Positions 8,358 to 16,534 are shown, counted from the stretch's first letter. The stretch: 64,000 bases of DNA from Clostridiales bacterium (GCA_022508445.1 JAFLVG010000002.1:62001-126000), one strand, 5' to 3'. Numbers and translations: made by a program. Notes: generated by a model from the sequence alone, not told the origin.

Positions 8358-11277
8358 AACTAAAAATATCTACATGATACTCGTGCTTATATTGGCGGCA
8401 GCCGCACTTGCGTTCGGTTTGTCGCTGTATGAAGGCGGTCATGCTAATACAGCGTATGCGGCTTCGATGCCGAAGTACACGATGACATTTGCATATACTC
8501 ACTATTATACATACAATACGAGCACTTCGACAGACGGCACTGCAAGCGGAACTACTTCGGCAACGGTTAAGGGTAACGGCGGCAGTAATGTCACTGTAAG
8601 ATTCTATTTATACAGTAGCTCGCAGTCGGGAACGGCAACTCTGCCTATGGGCGGCGCTATATCCGAACGGAATATAACGATTTCAATGGACGGAAGTTGG
8701 CAAACGCGCATGATTACCGTTACGAATAGCGCCGGTACTTCAATGGGATCGTCATATAGCGGATCGTTGTCGTTAAGTAATCTATCCGATGGTACATATA
8801 CGATGACTTGCAAAATGACGGGATCGGGTTGGAATCCGAACAGTCGTGCGTATGCTTATTACAGTATGACCGCGACCTCTATATTCGTTATAGATTCGAC
8901 CGCGCCCACAGTAAGCGGCGCTTCAACATCTACTACGGGCAAATATACCAATTCCGCTTTTACGGTAAGCGCAAGCGATTCCGTCAGCGGTGTAGAAAAT
9001 CTTTACATGAAAGCACCCAACAGCAGTAGCTATACTGCTGTTGGGACTTCAAGAACTGTGACGGCAGGTAGCACAAACGGGCTATACAGCTTTTACGCCA
9101 AAGACAATGCAGGAAATTCTTCCGCAACATACTATGTCTATTACGATACTTCGCTCCCAACGCTAACAATATATCAATCGGGTAGCAGCACGCTCAAAAC
9201 AATAACAGGCGATAGCACGAACACAGCTTTCTATTGTAACGCAAGCGATACGGGTAGTGGCGTAAGCCAAATCGAATATAAGACTCCGACTGCTACTTCG
9301 TGGACAAGGTATTTGTCCGGCGCGGTAATTCAGACATACGATCCAAACGGACTGTATCAGTTTCGTGTGACTGACAAGGCAGGGAATGTATCTGCAACAC
9401 GACTAATTACAAAAGATACGACTAACCCCTCCGGCACGATTTACGGAGAAAATACGGTGGTATCTTCGGGCGGCTCGACAAAAGCCGCCTATATTAAATT
9501 TACAGCTTACGATGCCGATTCGGGCATAGACAAAATTTATGTGCGTAAACCATTTACGGGATCTTATGTACTTTACACAGAAGGAACTCAATTTACCGAG
9601 AACGGATCATATTCATTCTATTGTTTAGATAAAGCAGGTAATTATTCTATTACATATTCGGTAACCTTAGATAATACTGCGCCGGTACTGTCATGTAGCC
9701 AAATCGCATTCTATGAAAAGACGGGATATGACTTCACTGTAAAGGCAACCGACGCTATAAGTAAAGTTACATTGTATTATAAGACGCCGCTTATGACATC
9801 GTATGCGGCGGCAAGCGACGGCAGCTACAGCGTAAAAACAACCGATTCTGACGGAAGATATTACTTCTATGCAGAGGACGCGGTGGGAAACAAATCCGAA
9901 ACAAAATGGATAGAGCTTGCAGTGGCGGTCCCAACTGCCACGATTGAGCGCGACAACAGCACAAACCACTACCGAATTACTTGGGATGATTCGTCCACAG
10001 GTAGATTGAACGATAATCCCTATACCAAAGGAACTTGGATTACGACAGAGGGCGAGTACACATTCGTCATTACAAATTCAAGCAATCGGTCTAATACCTA
10101 TCACTTTACCATCGCGCATGGCTTTGTGCCTGTAGAAACTGTAAAACCGACTTGTACGGATAGGGGCTATACTACTTATAAGTGCCTAACTTGCGATGTT
10201 TCGTATGTGTCAGACTATGTAGATGCAAACGGACATAGCTACGACGAGCAGCTTGTCGGTGAAACTTGTACGGAGGGCGCACACTACTTATATACTTGTT
10301 CGGTGTGTGGTCATCAGTACAAGTCCGAGTATTTGACGGCAGGGGGACATAAGTACGATAAGACGGTTGTGAAAGCGAACTGTACGGATCGCGGCTATAC
10401 AATATATAAGTGTACGGTATGCGACTATACATTCCGCGACGACTACACCGAAGCGCTTGGTCATAATTTCAAGTTGACGGTGTTAGAGCCTACTTGTTTA
10501 GATGGCGGCTATACGACTTACGAGTGTAAGCGTTGCGATTACGAGTATATATCCGACTATACGCAAGCGTTAGGACATAACTATGAGGAAAGCGTGGTCG
10601 ATGCCAACTGTACGGAAAGAGGATACCACTTGCATAAGTGTTCACGCTGTGACGACGAGTATAAAACCGATGAAACTCTCGCGCTCGGTCACTACTATAC
10701 CGAAAGAACGGTGGAAGTATCTTGTACGCAGAACGGTTGTGTACTCCATACTTGTACGCGATGCGGTTACGAGTACGAAACGAATGTTGTTGTAAAACTC
10801 GGTCACAAGTATGTAACCGAAGTAACAATGCCGGCAACTTGTGAGGACGACGGTAACCGTCATTATTTATGTTCTCGCTGTGGCGATCAGTATGACACGC
10901 CAATTCCGGCGTTTGGGCATACCTACGAGATTTCCAACATTCAAACGAACGGGGGAGAAACCGTGCGTACCTATACTTGCTCTATATGCGGTCACAGCTA
11001 TACGCAAGACTTGGGCGATCAGTATGAGGAAGTGTCCAACTATGTTGAATACCTATTCAGACAGTACAGCCCGTATATGTGGTGGGTATTCCTCGCGGTT
11101 GCAGGTGTGTGGTCGATAGCTATGGGTATCGCAATTATTGTTGCCCATAAGAACGAGGACAAGCAAAAGGCGAGAAAGATGCTTGTGAACTATGTCATAG
11201 GCTTGGTAGTTATAGCGGCTATTCTCATTGCGGCCCCGTATTTGGTGCGCGGAATCGCGGCTCTCATTTCGGGATAA
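8347..11277 (+). CDS. Large secreted protein: Ig-like modules, eight Cys/His repeats and a C-terminal pilin-like domain
   Basis: The ORF track starts at ATG 8338, but AAGGAGG at 8331-8337 touches that codon. TTG at 8347 lies 9 bases from the ribosome site and is the better start, giving 976 residues. A signal peptide (cleavage near AYA-AS) is followed by a beta-rich domain. About four Ig-like modules come next, with the recurring pattern D-xx-G-NxS near 9000-9950. Eight H-x10-C-x9-C-x2-C repeats follow. The last 67 residues are two hydrophobic helices around AHKNEDKQKARKM, clearly related to the pilin-like protein at 4167-4457. I infer a surface or tip adhesin that could enter the same membrane or pilus assembly. 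The gene overlaps the VirB4 3' end. Confidence 0.85.
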   Translation: MRTKTKNIYMILVLILAAAALAFGLSLYEGGHANTAYAASMPKYTMTFAYTHYYTYNTSTSTDGTASGTTSATVKGNGGSNVTVRFYLYSSSQSGTATLPMGGAISERNITISMDGSWQTRMITVTNSAGTSMGSSYSGSLSLSNLSDGTYTMTCKMTGSGWNPNSRAYAYYSMTATSIFVIDSTAPTVSGASTSTTGKYTNSAFTVSASDSVSGVENLYMKAPNSSSYTAVGTSRTVTAGSTNGLYSFYAKDNAGNSSATYYVYYDTSLPTLTIYQSGSSTLKTITGDSTNTAFYCNASDTGSGVSQIEYKTPTATSWTRYLSGAVIQTYDPNGLYQFRVTDKAGNVSATRLITKDTTNPSGTIYGENTVVSSGGSTKAAYIKFTAYDADSGIDKIYVRKPFTGSYVLYTEGTQFTENGSYSFYCLDKAGNYSITYSVTLDNTAPVLSCSQIAFYEKTGYDFTVKATDAISKVTLYYKTPLMTSYAAASDGSYSVKTTDSDGRYYFYAEDAVGNKSETKWIELAVAVPTATIERDNSTNHYRITWDDSSTGRLNDNPYTKGTWITTEGEYTFVITNSSNRSNTYHFTIAHGFVPVETVKPTCTDRGYTTYKCLTCDVSYVSDYVDANGHSYDEQLVGETCTEGAHYLYTCSVCGHQYKSEYLTAGGHKYDKTVVKANCTDRGYTIYKCTVCDYTFRDDYTEALGHNFKLTVLEPTCLDGGYTTYECKRCDYEYISDYTQALGHNYEESVVDANCTERGYHLHKCSRCDDEYKTDETLALGHYYTERTVEVSCTQNGCVLHTCTRCGYEYETNVVVKLGHKYVTEVTMPATCEDDGNRHYLCSRCGDQYDTPIPAFGHTYEISNIQTNGGETVRTYTCSICGHSYTQDLGDQYEEVSNYVEYLFRQYSPYMWWVFLAVAGVWSIAMGIAIIVAHKNEDKQKARKMLVNYVIGLVVIAAILIAAPYLVRGIAALISG
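10117..11010 (+). repeat. Eight tandem Cys/His repeats in the pilin-fusion protein
   Basis: Units of about 38-40 codons follow H-x10-C-x9-C-x2-C. The second, seventh and eighth are slightly irregular. They match the repeats in the other element-encoded surface protein (2773-3450), so the two proteins share a repeat family. Confidence 0.85.
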
Positions 11278-11307
11278 AAAATTTTTCAGAAATTTATGCC
11301 AAACCTA

Positions 11308-11336
11308 TTGACAAAAGAAATTAACAAGTCTATAAT
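11308..11336 (+). promoter_or_regulatory. Promoter for the recombination/control cassette
   Basis: TTGACA at 11308-11313 and TATAAT at 11331-11336 are separated by 17 bases, a full consensus sigma-A type promoter. It lies 50 bases before the TnpV-like start, so the cassette can be transcribed independently of the T4SS operon. Confidence 0.88.
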
Positions 11337-11345
11337 AAATGTACG

Positions 11346-11361
11346 GTCGTATCAATACGAC
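11346..11361. promoter_or_regulatory. Palindromic candidate operator just downstream of the promoter
   Basis: GTCGTAT-CA-ATACGAC has perfect 7-bp arms with a 2-base centre. It begins 9 bases after the -10 box, over the expected transcription start. A dimeric repressor bound here would block the promoter. The nearby possible ribbon-helix-helix gene (11908-12132) is a plausible but untested partner. Confidence 0.6.
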
Positions 11362-11387
11362 GCGAGTATTAAATGAAGGAGGCAATT

Positions 11388-11741
11388 ATGAAAAGGGCAG
11401 AGATTTTAAGGAAAGCGCAAGCTGACGAGGGAATGACCGTTGCGGAAATAAAGGCATATCAGTCGATAGTGCAGCCGAAGCCGCAAGTGTACGGTAAGTA
11501 CGGAACGCTCAAAAAGAGATACCTTGAGGATAAGGGAATAGATTGGACGATAGCCGACCTTCCTACATACTTGCACGGCATCGACAGACAGGCAGAGCAA
11601 ATGCGCGAAACGATGTACGCCAAGCTGTCAGCATCAGAACGATTCAAAAAGACGGGCGACTTCTTGAACGATTTGCGAATCGAAACGGAAATTCAACATC
11701 GAATCGAAGAAGAAATTTTAAGTGAGCTTGTCTATGTGTAA
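11388..11741 (+). CDS. TnpV-like transposon-encoded protein
   Basis: The second ATG at 11388 is chosen because AAGGAGG lies 6 bases before it and overlaps the first ATG region; this gives 117 residues. The central part (VYGKYGTLKKRYLEDKG, then a helix with HGIDRQAEQM) and the end with EEEILSELVYV match the pattern of TnpV proteins carried by Clostridia mobile elements. Their molecular role is not well defined; they accompany serine recombinases. It is first in the cassette behind a consensus promoter and palindrome. It is soluble, with no membrane segment. Confidence 0.75.
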   Translation: MKRAEILRKAQADEGMTVAEIKAYQSIVQPKPQVYGKYGTLKKRYLEDKGIDWTIADLPTYLHGIDRQAEQMRETMYAKLSASERFKKTGDFLNDLRIETEIQHRIEEEILSELVYV

Positions 11742-11754
11742 CGGGGATACGGCT

Positions 11755-11904
11755 ATGACAAAGAAGAATGTTAAGAATACGGCGAAGAAAGCCGTTACAA
11801 CAATAGGCAAAGTGGGCGGAATCGCGCTCGCCGGTGCGCTTGTTTTGGCGCACGTCGCGGCGAGCGCGGTCGGCGCTCTTGTCTGTGCTATTACAAAGGA
11901 GTAA
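11755..11904 (+). CDS. Small hydrophobic protein, function unknown
   Basis: The reading frame gives 49 residues: a basic N-terminus followed by one Ala/Gly/Val-rich hydrophobic segment, residues 16-45. The ORF track begins upstream inside tnpV. ATG 11755 is preferred because it follows the tnpV stop by 13 bases and has a weak GGGGAT site. The next gene starts 3 bases after its stop, with AAAGGAG inside this gene's end. That tight packing supports a real gene. Confidence 0.55.
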   Translation: MTKKNVKNTAKKAVTTIGKVGGIALAGALVLAHVAASAVGALVCAITKE

Positions 11905-11907
11905 CCT

Positions 11908-12132
11908 ATGGAGCGCAAAGAAAGTACACCCGAACGCGAAAGGAAACGCACTTATGAAGAAAAGCATAAGGACGAGCGCAAGGCAAAGTGTAAGATTTGG
12001 GGAACAAGCGTTGACCGCAAGCTTGCGGACGAAATCGACGAGTTTTTAGCCAAGCACAAAATTACGAAGGTCGCTGTCATAACGGCAGGCTTTCAAGCAT
12101 TAAAAGAACAATTTGAACCGGACGATAAATAG
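11908..12132 (+). CDS. Small basic protein, possible ribbon-helix-helix DNA-binding regulator
   Basis: This 74-residue protein has a highly charged N-terminal half. A segment near residues 30-65 fits a short strand followed by two helices (KIWGTSVDRKLADEIDEF, then KVAVITAGFQALKE), as in Arc/CopG-type regulators. AAAGGAG lies 8 bases upstream of the ATG. It follows the small hydrophobic gene by 3 bases. A role in control of the recombinase cassette or of the palindrome at 11346 is inferred from position. The fold assignment is by eye. Confidence 0.55.
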   Translation: MERKESTPERERKRTYEEKHKDERKAKCKIWGTSVDRKLADEIDEFLAKHKITKVAVITAGFQALKEQFEPDDK

Positions 12133-12142
12133 CCGTTCGAAA

Positions 12143-12158
12143 TAGCGGAGAGCCGCTA
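12143..12158 (+). other. Short hairpin after the regulator gene
   Basis: TAGCGG-AGAG-CCGCTA is a perfect 6-bp stem with a 4-base loop, 11 bases after the stop. No T-run follows, so it is not a clear terminator. Confidence 0.5.
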
Positions 12159-12176
12159 ATAATATCGTGATGCCGA

Positions 12177-12269
12177 ACGGCATAGTCACGGAGTACAACC
12201 ATTGAAGGATGGAGTGTAAGCGTGACTATGCCGTAATGTCTATATGCTCCTTCTTTCATTATAAAGGAG
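12177..12269 (+). promoter_or_regulatory. Structured leader before the recombinase cassette, with a sequestered ribosome site
   Basis: A perfect 14-bp inverted repeat (ACGGCATAGTCACG at 12177-12190 and CGTGACTATGCCGT at 12221-12234) spans a 30-base loop that itself has CCAT/ATGG pairing. A smaller alternative hairpin, TGCCG-AA-CGGCA at 12171-12182, would compete with the first arm. Downstream, CTCCTT at 12247-12252 is exactly complementary to AAGGAG at 12264-12269, the ribosome site of the next gene. This looks like a translational or riboregulatory leader; function is inferred. Confidence 0.6.
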
Positions 12270-12275
12270 TGAAAT

Positions 12276-12443
12276 TTGGACGCTACGGCAGAACAAGAAA
12301 AATGTAAGAAAGAGTTTATATACCTTGCGGCGTACTCGCTTATAAAGCAAGCGCAACAAGAAGGTAGTGTGGACTTAATCGTGTTGGAACGATTAAATAA
12401 CAGATGTGCGGAAAGAATGGGTTGTATGCCTATTCCGCTTTAA
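12276..12443 (+). CDS. Small SHOCT-like protein upstream of the serine recombinases (not in ORF track)
   Basis: TTG at 12276 opens a 55-residue frame ending at TAA 12441-12443, with AAAGGAG 6 bases upstream. The product is mostly helical, with a core resembling the small SHOCT-like proteins that often precede large serine recombinases in Bacillota elements (a Tyr/Ala/Leu-Ile helix, then a Val-Asp turn and a second helix). No ATG start exists, which is why the track missed it. The ribosome site can pair with CTCCTT upstream. The recombinase ribosome site follows 7 bases after the stop. Confidence 0.65.
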   Translation: MDATAEQEKCKKEFIYLAAYSLIKQAQQEGSVDLIVLERLNNRCAERMGCMPIPL

Positions 12444-12466
12444 GTAAAACAAGGAGGTGTGCCGCT

Positions 12467-14023
12467 ATGAATGCAGCGAGAGAAATAAGAGTAATACAGC
12501 CGACAAAGCAAGGCGATTCTGCTGAAAAGATCAGAGTAGCGGCATATTGCCGTGTAAGTACAGATTCGAGCGATCAGTTAAATTCGTTCTATGCACAAGT
12601 AAAATACTATACCGATTACATACGAAATAATGACGGTATGCAGCTTGTGGATATTTACGCAGACGAAGGCATAACGGGAACGGCGATTTCCAAACGCGAC
12701 GATTTTAAGCGGCTTGTAGCTGATGTTAAGAAGAAGAAGATAGATAGAGTGCTTGTAAAGAGCGTTACAAGGTTTGCTCGTAATTCGTTGGAGTGCATCG
12801 AAACTGTTAGACTTTTCAAATCTAACGGTACAAGCATATATTTTGAGAACGACAATATCGACACCGAACGGATGAACTCGGAAATGATACTATTTATAAA
12901 GAGTGCATTTGCGCAAGGTGAAGCTATATCCGCATCGCGTCGTATGGCTGTCGCCAACCGAATGAAAATGGCGGACGGAACATACAACCTTGCAAGCGCT
13001 CCGTTCGGATATAGGCTTAGCGAAAACGGACTTGTTGTCGAGCCACAAGAAGCAGAGATTATAAAAAAGATTTTCGAACTTTACTTGTCGGGCATGGGCG
13101 ATTGTCTTATACTGCAATATCTTAAAGAGCGGTATAGCGAGATGTCGTGGTCGATGAAAAGAGTGAGCTATATCTTATCTAATGAAAGGTATATCGGCGA
13201 TTGTCTTTTACAAAAAAGGTTTTCTCCAAATGTATTGCCGTTGACACCAAAAACGAATAGGGGTGAACTGCCAAAGTATTACTATGAGGGAACGCACGAG
13301 CCGATTGTATCCAAAGAAGTCTTTGATAAAGTCCAATCTATGCGAAAAGAAAAACGCGATAGGTACACACGAAATGACGGTAAGGAAATTCGCAAGGAGT
13401 TTTTTACTAAAAAGGTCTATTGTAGACATTGCGGTTGGGCTTATAGCAAAAAGTGGAGAAATGGCGAATTGTTTTGGCGTTGTCGTAAGCAAGGCACGAC
13501 AGCGGACGAGTGCAGAACACCGCCACAAGCAGATAGCGTTCTCCGGCAAGCATTTATAAAGATGTTCAATACATTAAAGCAGAACAGCAGGGTGGTCATT
13601 CACGAAACGCTTTTGCAACTTCAAACATTGAAAATGAAAGTGAGCGGAGGCAGGGATGAGATTATAGAGATTGACAAAGAGCTTGTTACCTTGTCCGAGC
13701 AAAACCGTATATATTCGGAATTGTTCGCTCAGCACATTCTGGACGAGGTTTCGTACTATGAACAAACGGACAAATTGAAAAATAAAATGACCGAGTTGCG
13801 TAGCAGGCGCTTGAAAATCTTAAACGACGACGAAGAAGAGAACTGCTTAGAGCATTTACGCAAATTGGAACGAGTTGTAACGGATACTGAATTTATAACC
13901 GTATTTGATGAAAAGTTGTTCGACGATATAGTTGAGCGTATCTTTATCGAAGAAAACGGTGGAATATCGTTTAGGATGCATTGCGGTCTTGAGTTTAAAG
14001 TGAATATGGAGGACGGTTTATGA
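12467..14023 (+). CDS. Large serine recombinase 1 (site-specific integrase/excisionase)
   Basis: ATG 12467 has AAGGAGG 9 bases upstream; the ORF-track start at 12404 lies inside the previous gene. The product has 518 residues. The N-terminal resolvase domain carries the motif AAYCRVST with nucleophile Ser31. The recombinase domain spans about residues 165-270. A zinc ribbon follows near 322-352 (CRHCG ... WRCRK ... DEC), then a long coiled coil near 385-465. These are the hallmarks of large serine integrases, which cut and rejoin attachment sites without a host factor. The stop overlaps the start of the second recombinase (ATGA). It probably integrates and excises this element. Confidence 0.95.
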   Translation: MNAAREIRVIQPTKQGDSAEKIRVAAYCRVSTDSSDQLNSFYAQVKYYTDYIRNNDGMQLVDIYADEGITGTAISKRDDFKRLVADVKKKKIDRVLVKSVTRFARNSLECIETVRLFKSNGTSIYFENDNIDTERMNSEMILFIKSAFAQGEAISASRRMAVANRMKMADGTYNLASAPFGYRLSENGLVVEPQEAEIIKKIFELYLSGMGDCLILQYLKERYSEMSWSMKRVSYILSNERYIGDCLLQKRFSPNVLPLTPKTNRGELPKYYYEGTHEPIVSKEVFDKVQSMRKEKRDRYTRNDGKEIRKEFFTKKVYCRHCGWAYSKKWRNGELFWRCRKQGTTADECRTPPQADSVLRQAFIKMFNTLKQNSRVVIHETLLQLQTLKMKVSGGRDEIIEIDKELVTLSEQNRIYSELFAQHILDEVSYYEQTDKLKNKMTELRSRRLKILNDDEEENCLEHLRKLERVVTDTEFITVFDEKLFDDIVERIFIEENGGISFRMHCGLEFKVNMEDGL

Positions 14024-14928
14024 GAAATAGAATGTTGCCGCTCGGTTATGGCATAGAGAACGGTGAGATAGTAGTAAACGAACAAGAAGCAGAAATAGTC
14101 AAAAGTATATTCGACGAATATTGCAATGGAAGTTCCTTAAAGACTTTGGTTAATAACCTAAATGAGCGAAATGTTATGTTCACGGCAGGTAAAGCTCAAT
14201 GGAATAAGGGCAGAATACACCATATACTTACTGATCTCAGATATACAGGGATTAAGGCGTTTCCGCAGATAATCAATCCTGACACATTCAATAAAGCAAT
14301 TCACTTCAAAAACAGTAAGAGCATAAGCAAACGTGAGATAAGTTCTGAAGCCGAATATCTGAAAGAAAAAGTGTTTTGCGGAAAGTGCGGCAGTCGATAT
14401 GTTCGTATTATTGACAGCAACAAAAAAGAGAGGTGGGTATGTGCCAACGGTTGTAAGTTTGGGCGCAGACCTACCGATCTACTACTATTATCTGCAATTC
14501 AAGCGATAGTGTTAAGAGTAAACGAAAACCGAGAATTGTTATTACAGCAACCGAGAGATACGGGTTATACTCGAACGCTTGAAATAATGAGGTTGACGAA
14601 CGAGATTGCGCGATTGAATGAGCAAATTTCGCCAAGCTTCAATACAGGTAAGACTTTACTGTTTCAAATTGCCGAAAGCAAGTTTTCGGCTTGCAAAGAA
14701 GACAAGAGTATTTATACCGATTATGTTCTTGAGCAGATACATAATACCATCGAGCGAGGTGGTGTGGATGTGCCGTTCATAAAGAACTCCGTTCACAAAG
14801 TATTGATTACCGGAAAGAATGAGTATGAGATAGTGTTTGTGAACGGTGCAAGAATATCTAATAAGGAGGTGACGGAAGGTGCAAGCAAAACTTGTAACAA
14901 AGATAGACGCGAATCCATTACTGTCTAA
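14020..14928 (+). CDS. Serine-recombinase-like protein lacking the catalytic domain
   Basis: The 302-residue product begins directly in the recombinase (DNA-binding) domain, at MRNRMLPLGYGI, and has a zinc ribbon near residues 115-145 (CGKCGSRY ... VCANGC). The roughly 150-residue resolvase domain with its Ser is absent. The gene is not an obvious fragment: it has its own GGAGG site, overlaps the upstream stop by ATGA and overlaps the third recombinase by 50 bases. It probably acts as an accessory DNA-binding subunit with its catalytic neighbours. A similar three-gene arrangement is known in some streptococcal elements with triple serine integrases. Confidence 0.88.
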   Translation: MRNRMLPLGYGIENGEIVVNEQEAEIVKSIFDEYCNGSSLKTLVNNLNERNVMFTAGKAQWNKGRIHHILTDLRYTGIKAFPQIINPDTFNKAIHFKNSKSISKREISSEAEYLKEKVFCGKCGSRYVRIIDSNKKERWVCANGCKFGRRPTDLLLLSAIQAIVLRVNENRELLLQQPRDTGYTRTLEIMRLTNEIARLNEQISPSFNTGKTLLFQIAESKFSACKEDKSIYTDYVLEQIHNTIERGGVDVPFIKNSVHKVLITGKNEYEIVFVNGARISNKEVTEGASKTCNKDRRESITV

Positions 14929-16486
14929 ACATACAAACGAAAATGCGCTTTTGCGCGTGGCGGCGTATTGCCGAGTAAGTACAGATGCGAACGATCAGTT
15001 AGAAAGTTATAAAGCGCAGGTTGCATACTATTCCGACGCTATTGCCAAAAATCCGCGTTGGCGGTTTGTTGATATTTACGCCGATGAGGGTATAACGGGA
15101 ACGCAAGATAAAAAGCGTAAAGACTTTATGCGTATGATAAGGGACTGCAACAAGGGTAAAATAGACTTGATCCTTACAAAATCAGTTGCGCGGTTTGCTC
15201 GTAATACAGTAGATAGCTTGAAATATGTTCGTCAGTTGAAAGCTATGGGAATAGGAGTGTTCTTTGAGGAACAAAACCTTGATTCTCTGAAAGCGGATAG
15301 CGAAATGTTAATAGGCTTTCACAGCGTAATGGCACAAGCTGAGAGCGAGAACATAAGCGCAAATGTTCGTTGGGGAATACAGCAGCGTATGAAATCAGGG
15401 ACATTCGCTTTTCGCTACAATATAATAGGATATAGGAAAGGCGCGGACGGGCAACCCGAAATAGTACCCGAAGAAGCGGAGATAGTAAAAAAAGTATATG
15501 AGATGTTTTTGTTCGGTAACAGTATAGACCAAATCAAAGCGTACTTGGAAGCAAAGCAGATCAAAACTCGCAAGGGTAAAACTGTTTGGGAAAAACACGC
15601 CATACGGAATATGCTTACAAACGAACGCTACACCGGCGATATGTTATTGCAAAAAACCTATACAGAGAATCCGATTTCCAAAAAAGTCAAGAAGAATCGT
15701 GGTGAAATGGCGAAGTACCTTGTATCTAACAATCATCCGGCGATTATTGACAAGGACACGTTTAAGTTAGTGCAGATGGAAATGGCAAAGCGTAGCAACA
15801 AGCGCGTCACCTCTGATTTGAGTATAACTGGTAAAGGAAAGTACAGCGGTAAATGCGCTTTGACGGATTTACTTGTTTGCGGAGAGTGCGGTAGCGCATA
15901 CAGGCGTAGGACTTGGACGAAGAAAGGCAAGAGTAAAAAAGTGTGGCGATGTTTGAGTAGGCTGGAACACGGAACGGAATTTTGCAAGCATTCCATTAGC
16001 GTGGACGAAACCAAACTCAATGAAGCGATACATCGGGCGATGAGAAAAATAACAGAGCAGCGCGAAGCCTTTAATCTGATTTTTTCGGAACTGTCTTATG
16101 CGGCTACGGGCGATGATACAGTTCTTGATGTTGGCGCAATAGAGCAGGAGATAGCTACATTGGTGGAAACGAGCAATAGCTATGTAGCACTTATGGCATC
16201 GACCGAAGGCGACAAAGAACGGTACAGAACAGAGATTGTAAACATAAACCAAAAGATAACCGTACTTCGCGGCGAGCTTGAACGGGTAAAAGCTGTGATA
16301 GCGTCGAGTGAAAAAGTCAACATAGAAATCGAGCGACTGAAAAAGCTATTTGAGAATATGGGCAACGCTTTCAATCTTACTGACGAGATGATCCTGCGGC
16401 GAATGGTGGAGTACATACGAGTAATGAGCGAAGGTAAGATTATAGTGGTATTCAAAGGCGGGATGATAGTTGAAGAATATTTGTAA
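14879..16486 (+). CDS. Large serine recombinase 3
   Basis: The start is GTG 14879, with AAGGAGG 9 bases upstream inside the preceding gene. The 535-residue product has the same AAYCRVST motif with nucleophile Ser34. A recombinase domain spans about residues 170-275, and a zinc ribbon lies near 335-370 (CGECGSAY ... WRCLSR ... FCKH). A C-terminal coiled coil spans about 415-500. All catalytic features visible in recombinase 1 are present. It ends the cassette and is followed by a hairpin terminator. With the two upstream proteins it should mediate integration and excision of the element. Confidence 0.95.
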   Translation: MQAKLVTKIDANPLLSKHTNENALLRVAAYCRVSTDANDQLESYKAQVAYYSDAIAKNPRWRFVDIYADEGITGTQDKKRKDFMRMIRDCNKGKIDLILTKSVARFARNTVDSLKYVRQLKAMGIGVFFEEQNLDSLKADSEMLIGFHSVMAQAESENISANVRWGIQQRMKSGTFAFRYNIIGYRKGADGQPEIVPEEAEIVKKVYEMFLFGNSIDQIKAYLEAKQIKTRKGKTVWEKHAIRNMLTNERYTGDMLLQKTYTENPISKKVKKNRGEMAKYLVSNNHPAIIDKDTFKLVQMEMAKRSNKRVTSDLSITGKGKYSGKCALTDLLVCGECGSAYRRRTWTKKGKSKKVWRCLSRLEHGTEFCKHSISVDETKLNEAIHRAMRKITEQREAFNLIFSELSYAATGDDTVLDVGAIEQEIATLVETSNSYVALMASTEGDKERYRTEIVNINQKITVLRGELERVKAVIASSEKVNIEIERLKKLFENMGNAFNLTDEMILRRMVEYIRVMSEGKIIVVFKGGMIVEEYL

Positions 16487-16489
16487 TGT

Positions 16490-16522
16490 AATTCCGAGTC
16501 GGTGCGGCTCGGAATTATTTTA
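16490..16522 (+). terminator. Rho-independent terminator of the recombinase operon
   Basis: AATTCCGAG (16490-16498) and CTCGGAATT (16508-16516) form a 9-bp stem with a 9-base loop, followed by ATTTTAT. It lies 4 bases after the last recombinase stop. Confidence 0.8.
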
Positions 16523-16534
16523 TATATAAAAAGG

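Noticed and set aside
10117-11010. CRISPR-like periodicity
   Set aside because: The repeats are degenerate coding repeats with a conserved protein pattern, not identical direct repeats with unique spacers.
16490-16516. Possible recombinase attachment site
   Set aside because: The inverted repeat is better explained as a terminator right after the recombinase stop; the left end of the element is outside the window, so no att core can be compared.
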